Part shown: piece by piece, positions 53,141-64,000 of the stretch | Layout of the letters: each line of letters opens with the position of its first letter | How positions within the stretch are numbered: the first letter of the stretch is position 1 | Source: SBAX01 sp964646605 | GTDB taxonomy: Bacteria > Planctomycetota > Phycisphaerae > UBA1845 | Reading direction: 5' to 3' | NCBI GenBank assembly: GCA_964646605.1 | Contig: CAZYEX010000161.1 | Location: forward strand, 1-64,000 | Length of the DNA stretch: 64,000 nt | Notes under the pieces: generated by a model | The model's database searches: none | The model's input: only the letters and a program-made list of their open reading frames with translations | Told to the model about the DNA's origin: nothing | Made by a program: the position numbers and the translations under genes

Positions 53141-53755
53141 ATGCTACGCGAAAGTCTTGTGGACGCCGCCCTCAACCGCCTTTCGGCGCACTTCGGGGCA
53201 CGGCTGGTCATTCACCCTCCCGCCGCCGTGGACACACTCGCTCACTTGGAGCACGTGGCCGGTCCGCTTCCTCGCGAGCTCATCATCTTTCTTTCGACGT
53301 GCAACGGACTTCGCGTACACGCCGACGGATATGACACGGAGTTGCATCTTTGGGGTTCCCAGGAAATCCTCTCTTCCGTCGTGGGTCCGTGTGGACCCGG
53401 CGTTCCCGTGGATTTTCTTCCCGTACGCGGCGATCCCACCGGGGAGCGCGATTGGCTGGTCATGGCCCACGGGCCCGCCGGCGGCGCCGTCGTCCGCTGG
53501 GACCCCTGGGTCCCGGGCTGCGAGATCATTGCCTCCCGGTTCGGCGCCTATCTGGACGGCTGGGCGGACTACCTCGTGCAGCGCTTTCGCCCCGACGGCG
53601 GGGACGTGTACGCCGGTCAACGCCCGCCTATCTTCGACGCTTGTGTTCTCGAAGCCCACGATCCAGCTCTGACGGGCTTGCGGTCGGATCCTCAGGTGAC
53701 GCAGTGGCTTCACAACGTGGACCAAGCTGTGGCCTGTGGCGACGACTACGAGTAG
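53141..53755 (+). CDS. SMI1/KNR4-like protein
   Basis: The 204-residue protein has the SMI1/KNR4 pattern: LEHVAGPLPRELIIFLSTCNGL, then WGSQEI, DWLVMAHGPAGGAVVRWDPW and FGAYLDGWADYLV. This superfamily includes immunity proteins of toxin systems and regulatory proteins. It starts 12 bases after the oxidoreductase gene with AAAGGAA upstream, so it is probably in the same operon; a structural or regulatory role there is a guess. No toxin gene is seen next to it. Confidence 0.75.
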   Translation: MLRESLVDAALNRLSAHFGARLVIHPPAAVDTLAHLEHVAGPLPRELIIFLSTCNGLRVHADGYDTELHLWGSQEILSSVVGPCGPGVPVDFLPVRGDPTGERDWLVMAHGPAGGAVVRWDPWVPGCEIIASRFGAYLDGWADYLVQRFRPDGGDVYAGQRPPIFDACVLEAHDPALTGLRSDPQVTQWLHNVDQAVACGDDYE

Positions 53756-54004
53756 AAGTCGCCTCGTCTCAGCGTGGCAGACCACCCGGGGCTCGCTCCC
53801 GGCCGCCCGCGAAGGCCGCTCCGTTCAACAGTGGAGGGGAGTGGATTGAGGGTACTCAAGGGGCCCTCCCCCCCACCTGATTTTCAAATTGATGGCGCCT
53901 TGAAACGACTCACGACCCATTTAGAGTGCGTCGGAGTGGCGGATACACTTTGCAAGAAACCCAGGAAGTCTGGGTGAGAACCTTGCAAAACAGGAACCGA
54001 TTCC

Positions 54005-54715
54005 ATGCAGCCCAAACCGCAAAACCGTGACGTGTTTGAACTGTTTCAGAGTCATTTCGATCCGTTGCTCAACCCCGCCCATGAGCTGGTGCAACTGTCC
54101 CGGAAGATCGACTGGGATCGGTTCGAGGCGGCCTTTGCGGTTGGCCATTCCCCGGACCTGGGCGCTCCGGCCAAGGCCACGCGGCTGAGGGTCGGGTTGC
54201 AGTACCTCGAATACACCTTCAACGAGCCGGACGAGTCCGCGGTGGACCGCTGGGTGAAGAATCCGTACTGGCAGTATTTCTGCGGCTACACGCACCTGCA
54301 GCACGAGTGCCCGATCCATCCGACGAGCACGACCCGCCGGCGAAAGCGGGTGGGTGCCGATCGGCTGGTCGAGTTGCTTTTGGAGACCATCGCTCTGGCC
54401 AAGCGTGAAGGGCACGTTTCCCAGCGAGATCTGGAGCGTGTCAACGTCGACACCACCGTACAAGAGAAGAAGATCACCAACGAGTTCGGACAGAGGGTCG
54501 CGGCGGCCGGCACCAACCGCGGGAACTGAATGGTGGCCGCCCAGCTGCTGCCCGACAATCCCTACGACGGACATACCCTGACCGACACCTTGACCGCCGT
54601 GCAGGCCGTGACCGGTGTGGCCGTGACCGATGCGTACGTCGACAAGGGCTATCGCGGGCATGGACGCACCCTGACGCTGAACGTCCACCTGCCCGGACAA
54701 CGAAGCGGCTGACCG
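54005..54715 (+). pseudogene. Degenerate IS5-family transposase
   Basis: The first part (MQPKPQNRDVFELFQSHFDP ... NPYWQYFCGYTHLQHECPI ... VNVDTTVQEKKI) is the N-terminal half of an IS5-type transposase. About 140 residues that normally follow are missing. The sequence resumes at EFGQRVAAAGTNRGN, then TGA where Trp is usual, then MVAAQLLPDNPYDGHTL and AYVDKGYRGHG. The end is truncated too. The internal deletion and nonsense codon show that it is inactive. No terminal repeats are clear. Confidence 0.82.
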
Positions 54716-54926
54716 CGACTTTTTCAAGGACGACTACTTAAAACCGCTCAGACGCCCCATCAGCGAATTCCGACGGGCACGACGGCAATGCCAGCGCCGC
54801 CCGTGACGGAGTCGGCCGATGCAGGTGGGAGGGGATCGCCCTGCTCCAGACACGACTCGGCGATCTTGCCATGCCATGATACCCACTCTCCTCGAACATT
54901 AGTTCTATCGCCTCCCCGTCATCGGA

Positions 54927-56852
<1,926 letters not shown>

Positions 56853-56946
56853 CTTGTGATCCTCCGATGGTGGGGCATGCGCGTTGAGCGAAGGGAACGG
56901 CGGGAAAGCGGCTTCCGCGGGCGGGCCTTGCGGACCCATCCGCGGC

Positions 56947-57060
56947 GTCGCTTCCCTACGCAGGTCCCCGACGGACGATGCGTGCTCAGCCGTCCATCCA
57001 CCCTGATCAGGTTCTAAGGCTCTAATCTCAGTCCCGCCCGGGCGGGACACACCTAGCGAC
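56947..57060 (-). ncRNA. TPP riboswitch controlling thiC, with enlarged P5 arm
   Basis: On the minus strand P1 is a perfect GTCGCT/AGCGAC pair (57060-57055 with 56952-56947). P3 is GTCCCGCCCGGGCGGGAC, then the conserved CTGAGA, GAACCTGATCAGG and 3' GCGTAGGGA follow. Between CAGG and CCTG, where consensus has a short loop, about 37 bases form an extra GGACGG/CGTCC-type hairpin. The layout is that of the thi-box aptamer; the insertion is unusual. Confidence 0.88.
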
Positions 57061-57258
57061 GTCCCTCTCCTATCCGACCGAAGGGCATCGGTCAACACGC
57101 CCGCGGCGGGTTTTTCCGGACGCTCGGTTTTCGGGCCTTAGTAATACGGCCCACCTGCTTCGCCGATGAAGACCCGTGGTCTCAACCGTACCGCCGCGGC
57201 GCCTGGCTGGGCCGGGTGGGTTCGGTTCACGCACGCTGTGCGACCGGAGAAGCGGGTC

Positions 57259-58182
57259 ATGAAGGCAAGCATCCTCGAAACGATCAAGAAGTCCGCGGCC
57301 GTCCCCTCGATGCCCCAGGTCGTGCTGCGTTTTCTGGAGATCCTCCAGGACCCGAACTTCGACTACTCCGACCTGGTCAAGGTCCTTTCCACGGACCCCG
57401 GAACGGTCAGCGAAATCCTCCGCTTGGCGAACTCCGCTCTCTTCGGGGTTCGCAACAAGGTCGTTTCTCCCAAGCAAGCTCTGACTCTGCTGGGGCCCAA
57501 GCGCACGCGATCGTTGTTACTCGGACGATACCTCGTGGACACGCTCTCCAAAAAGCGTGTCGCCGGGCTGGACATGAGCTACTTCTGGCGGCGTTCGCTG
57601 GCCTCCTCCGTGGTCGCCTCGCACTTCGCGTCGTCGGTTCTTCCGCGGCAGAAGGACGAGGCCTTCATCGGGGCGTTGCTCGCAGATATCGGCGTGCCGA
57701 TCCTGGCCGAGGCTTTTCCCCCCAAGTACGCCAAGATCGTGGCCCGCTACGCCCCGCACTCCGATCCTATCACGCCCGAGGAGGAGCTGGACGCCGTCGA
57801 AGTGACCCACGGTCAAGTGTCGGCCATGGTTTTGAGCCACTGGACGCTGCCCGACAGCGTGGCGTCGGCCGTGAATCTACACCAATCCAGCAGTCCCGGC
57901 GTCGAAGGCGTGGCCACCGTGGCGAGAATCCTCAACGCCTCCGACCGCATCGCCATGCTCCTCTGCGAGGTCCCCAAGGCCGAAGCCGTCGCCGACGTCT
58001 GCGTCCAGGCGACCGCCCTGGTCGGCGTGGATCTGAGCATGTTCGCTCAACTGCTTCCCACCATCGAGGCCGACATCGAGGAGCTCGCCGACGCCTTGCG
58101 GATCGACGTGATCCCCAGCCACGTATACTCCCTGATCGCCAAGGCCGTACAAGAGAAGCTCACCGCCGTGGTCACCTACTGA
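57259..58182 (+). CDS. HDOD domain protein
   Basis: The 307-residue protein begins MKASILETIKKSAAVPSMPQ and has the HDOD core: VVLRFLEILQDPNFDYSDLV, STDPGTVSEILRLANSALFG, FIGALLADIGVPIL and EVTHGQVSAMVLSHWTLPD. HDOD proteins are catalytically inactive relatives of HD phosphohydrolases used in signalling, often near flagellar or cyclic-di-GMP functions. Two flagellin genes follow about 500 bases downstream, which fits. Confidence 0.87.
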   Translation: MKASILETIKKSAAVPSMPQVVLRFLEILQDPNFDYSDLVKVLSTDPGTVSEILRLANSALFGVRNKVVSPKQALTLLGPKRTRSLLLGRYLVDTLSKKRVAGLDMSYFWRRSLASSVVASHFASSVLPRQKDEAFIGALLADIGVPILAEAFPPKYAKIVARYAPHSDPITPEEELDAVEVTHGQVSAMVLSHWTLPDSVASAVNLHQSSSPGVEGVATVARILNASDRIAMLLCEVPKAEAVADVCVQATALVGVDLSMFAQLLPTIEADIEELADALRIDVIPSHVYSLIAKAVQEKLTAVVTY

Positions 58183-58700
58183 TCCGCTCGTCGGGGTTCG
58201 TCCCGGCGCGCTTCCCTGGGCGGGGTCGTCCCCATGTCCGGTAAAGTCACCGAATCCAGTTTTATCGGGGCGTCCGCCACGCCGTCGATGCCCCTTTGGG
58301 CACTCTCCTCGCCCAGCTTATGAGCACGTCCCGATGTGCCGTCCGGATGTGGGGTCCGAATGTGCTAAAGGCGACTTATCGGCGCGACGATGGGTTACAA
58401 CGTTGTGCGGCGGGTTATTGGTCCGCACGCACGCCGCGCCGTTTTCCGCCCCGCGAAGAACCAGATCGGGCGGGAGGATCAGCGGAGCGGTCGCATCGCC
58501 GAGGTGGGGAGGAACCCGGAGGAGCGGGAAGCGGTGGGGAAGGGCCCTGGGATCCGCCCACCCGGCGGATCGCCCGGTAGTTTCGGCAGGAACCGAGCCC
58601 GCGGTCGCTCGCTTCGTCGACCGCCCAGTTCCGTGACCCGTCGCCGGCCCAACGTCGGCGCCATGAAATTGTCACGGCACCTTTGGAGGCACGAAACAGA
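58183..58700. other. Long upstream region of the first flagellin gene
   Basis: This 518-bp region has no convincing gene. TTTGGAGG at 58682-58689 is the flagellin ribosome binding site. I could not find a full sigma-28 (TAAA-N15-GCCGATAA) or sigma-54 site on the plus strand. A TGCCC-CTTT-GGGCA hairpin lies near 58290-58303. Confidence 0.5.
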
Positions 58701-60197
58701 ATGAGTCGAATCAATACCAACGTTCAGTCCCTCGTCGCACGCCGCGCCATCGGGATCAACAACGATTCGTTGAACGAAGCGCTCAAACGACTCAGCACCG
58801 GTCTGCGCATCAACAGCGGAAAGGACGACCCCGCGGGGCTGATCGCCTCCGAGACCCTGCGCGCGGGCATCCGGGCTATTTCCACCGCCATCGACAACGC
58901 CGAACGGGCCGACACCATCGTAGCCGTTGCCGAGGGCGGGTTGCAGGAAGTCAACTCGCTGCTTCTGCAACTGGAAAACCTGATCGACCAATCGGCGAAC
59001 GAGGCCGGTTTGACGCCCCAGGAAATCGCCGCCAATCAGTTGCAGATCGACACCATCCTGCAATCCATCGACCGTCTCGCCGAAGCCACCTCCTTCGGCG
59101 ACAAGAAACTCCTCAACGGCAGCCTGGCGTTCACGACCTCCGGCATCAACGTCAACCAACCGACCGGGGCGGCGCTCAACAACCTGGCCAAGGTGCTGAT
59201 CAACGCCGCCAAGATCCCCACCGGCAGCTTCCGCAACGTGGTCATCAACGTGGTCAAGAAGTCCGAAGTCGCCATGGTCAGCGCCGTCGGCGCAGGCACC
59301 ACCGGCGCCGGCGCCAACCCCAAGAATGGCACCCTCGCCAAGGCCAGCACCATCCAGGTCCGCGGTAACTTCGGCAGCGAAATCTTGAGCTTCGCCTCCG
59401 GCACGACCATGGCCAATCTCGCCACGGCCATCAACGCTTCCAAGGACTTGACCGGCGTCTCGGCCACCGCGTCCGCGGCGGCCGGCGGCCCGGCGTCTTT
59501 GGTGCTGCAAAGCACCAGCTACGGAAAGGACGCCTTCGTTTCCGTCTCCGTCCTCGAGAACGCGGCCACGGCCTGGACCGCCCAGCCCGCCGACAAGAGC
59601 GACTACGGAGCCAACGGAACCGTGACGGTCAATGGCACCAACGGCATCGTCAGCGGCCTGGATGTGTCCGTCCGCGCCGGCTCGCTGTCAGTTGACACGA
59701 CCTTGACTCCGACCTTCGGGGGCACCACCGGCGGAACGACCAACTTCCAAATCATCGGCGGCGGGGCCGTATTCTCAATCTCCCCCACCGTCGGACTCTC
59801 CGGTCAAGAATCGATCGGCATCAGCGAGGTCTCCGCGGCCAAGCTCGGAAACTCCAGCACCGGCTTCCTCGCCACGCTTGGGTCCGGATTGGGCAACGAT
59901 CTGGCCAGCAAGAAATTCGCCAACTCGCAACGCATCGTGCGCTCGGCCCTCAACCAGATCGCCAGCCTTCGCGGACGACTCGGCGCTTTCCAAAAGGACA
60001 CCCTGGTGACCACGGTCAACTCCCTACAGGTCTCGCGCGAGAACCTGACCGCCGCCGAAAGCGCCATCCGCGACGCCGATTTCGCGGTGGAAACCTCGAA
60101 CCTGACGCGAGCCCAAATCCTGGTCAGTTCCTCGACCTCGGTTTTGCAGCTTGCCAACGCCCAACCGCAAAACGCACTGTCGTTATTGGGAGGATAG
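58701..60197 (+). CDS. Flagellin
   Basis: The 498-residue protein has the conserved flagellin N-terminal D0/D1 helix (MSRINTNVQSLVARRAIGIN, LSTGLRINSGKDDPAGLIAS) and C-terminal D0/D1 (NFAAAESxIRDxD-like LTAAESAIRDADFAVETSNL, RAQILVSSSTSVLQLAN). The centre (about 165-380) is a Gly/Ala/Thr-rich variable domain. Flagellins are exported by the flagellar type III system and polymerise into the filament. A second flagellin follows 75 bases later. Confidence 0.93.
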   Translation: MSRINTNVQSLVARRAIGINNDSLNEALKRLSTGLRINSGKDDPAGLIASETLRAGIRAISTAIDNAERADTIVAVAEGGLQEVNSLLLQLENLIDQSANEAGLTPQEIAANQLQIDTILQSIDRLAEATSFGDKKLLNGSLAFTTSGINVNQPTGAALNNLAKVLINAAKIPTGSFRNVVINVVKKSEVAMVSAVGAGTTGAGANPKNGTLAKASTIQVRGNFGSEILSFASGTTMANLATAINASKDLTGVSATASAAAGGPASLVLQSTSYGKDAFVSVSVLENAATAWTAQPADKSDYGANGTVTVNGTNGIVSGLDVSVRAGSLSVDTTLTPTFGGTTGGTTNFQIIGGGAVFSISPTVGLSGQESIGISEVSAAKLGNSSTGFLATLGSGLGNDLASKKFANSQRIVRSALNQIASLRGRLGAFQKDTLVTTVNSLQVSRENLTAAESAIRDADFAVETSNLTRAQILVSSSTSVLQLANAQPQNALSLLGG

Positions 60198-60271
60198 TCG
60201 CCCGCGTCGCAGACGGCCTTACGACGCTACACGGAGGTCGCTAACTCGCCCACGCCGTCACGGATGACGCG

Positions 60272-61723
60272 ATGAGCCGGATCAACACCAACACCTCGGC
60301 CCTCATCGGGCTCCGCCACCTGGGGCGGAACTACGGCGAGCTGGACATCCGCCTGCAACGCCTGAGCACCGGTCTGCGGATCAACCGCGGGCGCGACGAC
60401 CCCGCCGGACTCATCATTTCCGAACGCCTCCGCTCCGAAACCCGCGCCCTCCAGCAGGCGATCGACAACACCGTCCGCGCCGCCAACGTAGTCATGACCG
60501 CCGAAGGGGCCCTCAACGAGACCTCGGCGCTGCTTCTCGATTTGCAAGGGCTCATCGTCGCCTCCTCGAACGAGGCCGGGATCAGCCACGAGGAACTCAA
60601 CGCCAACCAGTTGCAGCTCGACTCCATCCTCGCCAGCATCGACCGCATCGCCAACACCACCGCCTTCGCCGGAAAAAAACTGCTCGACGGCAGTCACGCC
60701 TATCTTCAGTCCTCCGTGCCCGCCGCGGCCCTCCATTCCGTCGCTATCTATTCGGCCTACGTCCCCCAGGGCAGCATCCGCAACGTCACCGTACGAATCA
60801 CCCAGTCGGCACAGACCGCCAAAGTCTCGTTTCTCGGGAGCAAGACCAACGCCCTCTCCACCACCTCCGCCGTGACCGTGGAAATCAAGGGGCTCCTCGG
60901 AACCGACATCCTCAGCTTCGCCTCCGGCAGCACCCTTCGAGACATCCGCACCGCCGTCAACAACCTCGCCGCGGCGACGGGCGTTTCCGCGGTCGTCTCC
61001 ACGCCCGCCGCCGGAAACATTCGCAGTGCATTGCTCCTCCATAGCACCGCCTTCGGCTCCGACGCCTTTGTCTCGGTCACGCCCATCTCTGGAAACTTCA
61101 TCGTGACGGGCAACGCCAACGTCGTCACCCGCGACATCGGGCAGGACGCGGGCGTTCTCGTCGACGGGATCGTCGCCGCCGCCAAGGGCTTACGTGCCGA
61201 CGTGCGCGGGCAGGGATTGGACGCCCGGTTCTACCTCAACTCGACGTTCGCCCAGCGACTCTCTTCGGCTTCGTTCAGCGTCACCGGCGGCGGGGCCGTC
61301 TTCCAGCTCGGCCCACAGATCAACCCCAATGCCCAAGCGAACCTCGGATTCAACTCCATCGCCACGTCACAACTGGGAACGGCCGTCACCGGACTGCTCT
61401 ATACCCTCGGTTCCGGACAGACCAACGGCCTGACCACCCGCCGTTTCGACGTCGCCCAACGCATCCTAAACGAAGCCATCGACCAGGTGTCCTCCTATCG
61501 CGGACGACTGGGAAACTTCCATCGCAACCAACTCGACCCCAACATCGCCGCCCAGAGCGTGACCTTGGAAAACGTCACCGCCGCCGAGTCCCTCATCCGC
61601 GACGCCGACATCGCCGAGGAGGTTTCCGCCCTCACCCGCGCCCAAATCCTCGTTCAGAGCACGCAAGCGACGTTGCAAATCGCAAACTCTCTCCCTGGGC
61701 AGGTCTTGGCGTTGCTGGGTTGA
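60272..61723 (+). CDS. Second, divergent flagellin
   Basis: The 483-residue protein shares the termini (MSRINTNTSALIGLRHLGRN, LSTGLRINRGRDDPAGLIIS; LENVTAAESLIRDADIAEEV, RAQILVQSTQATLQIANSLP) but differs strongly from the first flagellin in the centre. The central part still keeps a shared IKGLLGTDILSFASGSTLRD-like segment (compare VRGNFGSEILSFASGTTMAN), so the two arose by duplication. It may form a different part of the filament or a minor subunit. No ribosome binding site as strong as that of the first gene is visible. Confidence 0.92.
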   Translation: MSRINTNTSALIGLRHLGRNYGELDIRLQRLSTGLRINRGRDDPAGLIISERLRSETRALQQAIDNTVRAANVVMTAEGALNETSALLLDLQGLIVASSNEAGISHEELNANQLQLDSILASIDRIANTTAFAGKKLLDGSHAYLQSSVPAAALHSVAIYSAYVPQGSIRNVTVRITQSAQTAKVSFLGSKTNALSTTSAVTVEIKGLLGTDILSFASGSTLRDIRTAVNNLAAATGVSAVVSTPAAGNIRSALLLHSTAFGSDAFVSVTPISGNFIVTGNANVVTRDIGQDAGVLVDGIVAAAKGLRADVRGQGLDARFYLNSTFAQRLSSASFSVTGGGAVFQLGPQINPNAQANLGFNSIATSQLGTAVTGLLYTLGSGQTNGLTTRRFDVAQRILNEAIDQVSSYRGRLGNFHRNQLDPNIAAQSVTLENVTAAESLIRDADIAEEVSALTRAQILVQSTQATLQIANSLPGQVLALLG

Positions 61724-61760
61724 CGGTTCGTCGGACGAAGCAATGACCCCTCTCCCCATG

Positions 61761-61831
61761 TAGCGTCACCCCTTGTGGGTGACGCCGAACGAATCGGGCG
61801 CCAAAGCGCCGAGGACAAGCCCCGACGCTAC
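61761..61831. repeat. Structured repeat with GCGTCACCC-CTTGT-GGGTGACGC hairpin
   Basis: A perfect 9-bp hairpin (61763-61785) shares its loop and core with 6016-6038, with paired changes in the stem. A second hairpin GGCGC-CAAA-GCGCC follows. An alternative outer pairing TAGCGTC (61761-61767) with GACGCTA (61825-61831) could close the whole unit. It lies after the second flagellin gene and may act as terminator. Confidence 0.65.
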
Positions 61832-61930
61832 CGTCCTGTCGCGAATTGAGTTGGCCGTCGCTACCGTCGTCGGGTAGAATTACCGTGAGGTCGCAGGACG
61901 CAACCGCGAAACGGGCAGGAGGCCCTGGGC

Positions 61931-63457
61931 ATGCCCAGACGAACCGCAACCGCCGTCGCCGCCGGAATCCGGCGGGTCAAACACTCGCCCTCGCTGCACG
62001 CTCCGCGTCGTCGCCGCGCCGCCGTTCGATCACACAAAGCGGCAAGTGTCAACGGCGCGTTACGGTCCAAGTCGCGGGCGCCGAGTGCGACTCCAAGCCG
62101 ATCCGCATCGCTCACCCACGCGCTCTGGCCCGCGTCGGGCGCCGCCCTGCTCTTTGGAATCGCCGTCACGCTCGCCATCGGCGGGCTCGTCCAAGCCCTC
62201 GGAGGCGAGCGGGATGCCACGGGCCTGAAGGCGCGCAGCATCCTCGGCGCGTCCTTCCTCGCCTTGGCCATCGGTGTTCGCGTTCCCGAGCGTTTTGCCG
62301 TCTGGGTGTGCATGGTGGCCTGGCGGAGATTTGTCACCCGTGGGGCGCGATCCCCGCTGTCCGGCACCCTCATTCACCCCGGTGCCGGCGACCGTCCGCT
62401 CTACTGGCTTGTCCTTTCCGTCTTAGCGCTCGCCGCAGGACTCTCCGCGGCGCTGCTTCCCTTCCAGGCGCGGTTAGGACATCGCTTCCACGCCTGGATG
62501 CACGCGCGATTCTTGTGGTCGGACTTGTCCGTCGAGATGTTGGACTTGCTCACCGCGTTTCTCGTGGGATGGCTACCCCTCGTACTCCTGGGGCTGACCC
62601 TTGCCAGCGCCCATCACTTGTGTTGTCGCTTCGGCCAATGGAATCCGCGGGCCCTGGCGTGGAGTCTGGTGGGCGCATCCGTAGGACTGCCCATCGCGTT
62701 CGCATGGCAAGGCGTGGCGCAAATTGCCGACCCGATCCTCATAGCCGCAGCCTTGCCTGCCTTGATCGTTTCGGCGTTTGCCGCCATCCTCGGATCCTCG
62801 CACGCCGACAAACTCAATACGCCCCCCGAACCTCTGCCGCCGACGCCTCAGCATCGGGATCGGCGCCCGACCTTGCTGCGTGCGTCGGTCGCCGCGGTGG
62901 GCGGAGGTAGTGCCTGCGCCATTGTTGTCGCAGGCATGGACGCGGGGCTGACGGTTCTTACGCCCGGTGTCATGCTCGCCGCCCTCGGCGCCGGGACCCT
63001 CCTCGGATCGCGGGAAGCACAACATCGTGGAACCTCCCTCGCCAGTTTCGGCCTTGCCAGCGCCGCCGCCGGTACGATCACCGCCGGCGCGGCCTGCACG
63101 CTCGCGGGGGGACAGACCGCGGGTTCGCTTTTCGCATGGCTGATCATCACCGTTGCCGTGGGCACGATCGGTTTCGCCGCCGCGCGCGGTCGAGGACTCC
63201 TCCTCGCCCGCGTCGCCAGTCGGTCGGCCATGGGCGCGCAAGAACTCGGATGGCTATTCCTCAGCACCGCACTCACCGTCACCGTGACCGCCCCGTTGGC
63301 AATTCATTTCCTCGGTCGGCGCGGGACGTTGTTCCTCCTGGCCCTGTCGCTCGTCGCAGTCGGCCTGACGCTCGTAATCCGAGAACCAACCCGTCGATTC
63401 CGAATCTCGCCCGACCATAACGACCTCCAGCCAGATCATCAGGGCAATGACCGATAG
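61931..63457 (+). CDS. Polytopic membrane protein of unknown function
   Basis: The 508-residue product has an Arg/Ser-rich, probably disordered start (about 1-62) and then roughly eleven to twelve hydrophobic segments, for example ALLFGIAVTLAIGGLVQAL and GLSAALLPFQARLGHRFHAW. The layout recalls the transporter-like N-terminal half of membrane spermidine-synthase-type or MFS proteins, but no family motif is clear and no enzyme domain follows. The first ATG (61931) may be too early; the hydrophobic part begins near residue 65. Confidence 0.65.
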   Translation: MPRRTATAVAAGIRRVKHSPSLHAPRRRRAAVRSHKAASVNGALRSKSRAPSATPSRSASLTHALWPASGAALLFGIAVTLAIGGLVQALGGERDATGLKARSILGASFLALAIGVRVPERFAVWVCMVAWRRFVTRGARSPLSGTLIHPGAGDRPLYWLVLSVLALAAGLSAALLPFQARLGHRFHAWMHARFLWSDLSVEMLDLLTAFLVGWLPLVLLGLTLASAHHLCCRFGQWNPRALAWSLVGASVGLPIAFAWQGVAQIADPILIAAALPALIVSAFAAILGSSHADKLNTPPEPLPPTPQHRDRRPTLLRASVAAVGGGSACAIVVAGMDAGLTVLTPGVMLAALGAGTLLGSREAQHRGTSLASFGLASAAAGTITAGAACTLAGGQTAGSLFAWLIITVAVGTIGFAAARGRGLLLARVASRSAMGAQELGWLFLSTALTVTVTAPLAIHFLGRRGTLFLLALSLVAVGLTLVIREPTRRFRISPDHNDLQPDHQGNDR

Positions 63458-63489
63458 AATTGTGGATGCCTTCAACACAGGAGATGAGT

Positions 63490-63774
63490 ATGCAAACCCA
63501 ATGCAACCAAGGGAAACCGGGACAACGGTGGATTCAGCGCCTCGTTACGGGGTTCGTTCTTCTCACGTGCCTGCGCGTTTGGCTGGGGCCGATCCCAGTC
63601 CTGGAACGCGCCTACGGGCAGATCCCCGACGCGGGCATGCAGCGCAAGCTGATCCTCGAACAGGCCCAGCTCACCACCCAACATCTTTCCGATATTAAGC
63701 GTATTCTGGAAGCCGGAACGCTTCATGTTCGGCTGGATGGTGCCGATAACCAGGGTGCTCGCCGACAACCGTAG
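63490..63774 (+). CDS. Small protein with N-terminal membrane segment
   Basis: ATG 63490 is chosen because AGGAG lies 6-7 bases upstream; the earlier ATG at 63484 touches that AGGAG. The 94-residue product has one hydrophobic segment (LVTGFVLLTCLRVWLGPIPVL), then QRKLILEQAQLTTQHLSDIKRILEAG, a probable amphipathic helix. I do not recognise it. The next gene may encode an exported secretion-type protein. Confidence 0.55.
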   Translation: MQTQCNQGKPGQRWIQRLVTGFVLLTCLRVWLGPIPVLERAYGQIPDAGMQRKLILEQAQLTTQHLSDIKRILEAGTLHVRLDGADNQGARRQP

Positions 63775-63841
63775 CGTCCTCCCCGTGGAATCGTGACACG
63801 GGCCTCGGCACGCGATCGGCGGGACCGACTGGGCGCATGAC

Positions 63842-64000
63842 ATGCAGCCGACCCGCACCTTCCCTAGGCTTGTGATCGCCCTCGCCCTCTGCGCGCCGTT
63901 CCCCGCCGTCGCCGACGATCAACCGTCGCCCTCGATCACTCCCACGCCTGCCGCTCCGCAGGTCTCGGTCACCGAGCGCGGGACCGTTGAGATGCACGTT
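63842..64000 (+). CDS. Start of an exported, possibly secretin-like protein (runs off window)
   Basis: Fifty-three codons remain open to the window edge. The start MQPTRTFPRLVIALALCAPF ends in a signal-peptidase-like PAVA, then a Pro/Ser/Thr-rich stretch and VSVTERGTVEMHV. That last motif resembles the beginning of the N-domain of type II/IV pilus secretins in planctomycetes, but too little is visible to be sure. Confidence 0.5.
   Translation, partial: MQPTRTFPRLVIALALCAPFPAVADDQPSPSITPTPAAPQVSVTERGTVEMHV

Noticed and set aside
53820..53880. GC-rich imperfect inverted repeat (GTGGAGGGGAG ... CCCTCCCCC) before the dead IS5 gene
   Set aside because: Pairing is imperfect and I see no matching copy at the other side of the transposase remnant, so I do not call it a terminal repeat or terminator.
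54515..54535. Possible TGA-as-Trp recoding in the IS5-type transposase
   Set aside because: The same gene also lacks about 140 internal residues and its end, and TGA is used as an ordinary stop elsewhere (for example in prfB, pyrE and the ATGA overlaps), so a nonsense mutation is the simple explanation.
58376..58383. TTATCGGC, the reverse complement of the sigma-28 -10 element GCCGATAA
   Set aside because: It points away from the flagellin genes and no TAAA lies 15 bases upstream on that strand.

Overview
The window is GC-rich and reads as chromosome of a planctomycete, probably Phycisphaerae-like. This is an inference from gene content: an IPTL-type C-terminal sorting tail (77..1039) with a variant of it at 32483..33217, GACC-type Cys-rich repeats, a single-chain SecD-SecF fusion, small membrane proteins ending in a CxxCGYNL...CxxCG zinc ribbon, a DUF1569 protein, a DUF2617 protein and two tandem flagellins. 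There is no rRNA and no CRISPR array. Three tRNA genes are present: Pro-GGG, Glu-TTC and Phe-GAA.

Layout. 0-12.7 kb is housekeeping: a Cys-rich surface protein, prfB with an intact programmed +1 frameshift, a cyclophilin-type lipoprotein, purB, pyrE, rpiB behind a TsaC/phosphatase fusion, and a very large triple amidohydrolase. 12.8-16.2 kb carries two tRNAs, a frameshifted four-helix-bundle gene and an iron-type ABC binding protein plus double permease without an ATPase. 16.26-19.37 kb is a discrete mobile element: perfect 14-bp terminal inverted repeats, a 6-bp direct repeat outside them, an IS1-type transposase, and cargo made of an unrecognised protein, an Xre-ImmA/IrrE protein and a small basic protein. 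19.4-22.5 kb has an aminotransferase, DUF1569, a secreted acidic-tail protein and tRNA-Phe beside an integrase remnant. 22.6-31.9 kb is a metal-efflux locus: a CusRS-like two-component system divergent from a lipoprotein outer-membrane factor, a 50-residue lipoprotein, a membrane-fusion protein and an HME-RND pump, then a broken second RND gene.

32.5-43.6 kb holds a sorted surface protein, DUF2617, SecDF, a zinc-ribbon/membrane/Nudix fusion, ComF and citrate synthase, the last behind a textbook sigma-54 promoter. 43.6-53.8 kb is the metabolic centre of the window: two 2-oxoacid:ferredoxin oxidoreductase systems transcribed divergently from about 48 kb. The left one is beta, alpha and a fused gamma/NAD(P)H-oxidoreductase/ferredoxin chain. 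The right one is a thiolase-like protein lacking the usual nucleophilic Cys, its DUF35 partner, a cupin, alpha and a fused beta-gamma chain. Together they look like a CoA-dependent 2-oxoacid or acyl-chain pathway whose electrons pass through ferredoxin to NAD(P); the substrate is not deducible here. 54-64 kb has a dead IS5-type element, thiC behind a TPP riboswitch, an HDOD protein, two flagellins, a polytopic membrane protein and the start of a probable secretin-like gene running off the window.

The strongest candidates for undescribed biology are the cargo-carrying IS1-type element with its Xre-ImmA pair, and the divergent oxidoreductase/thiolase locus.
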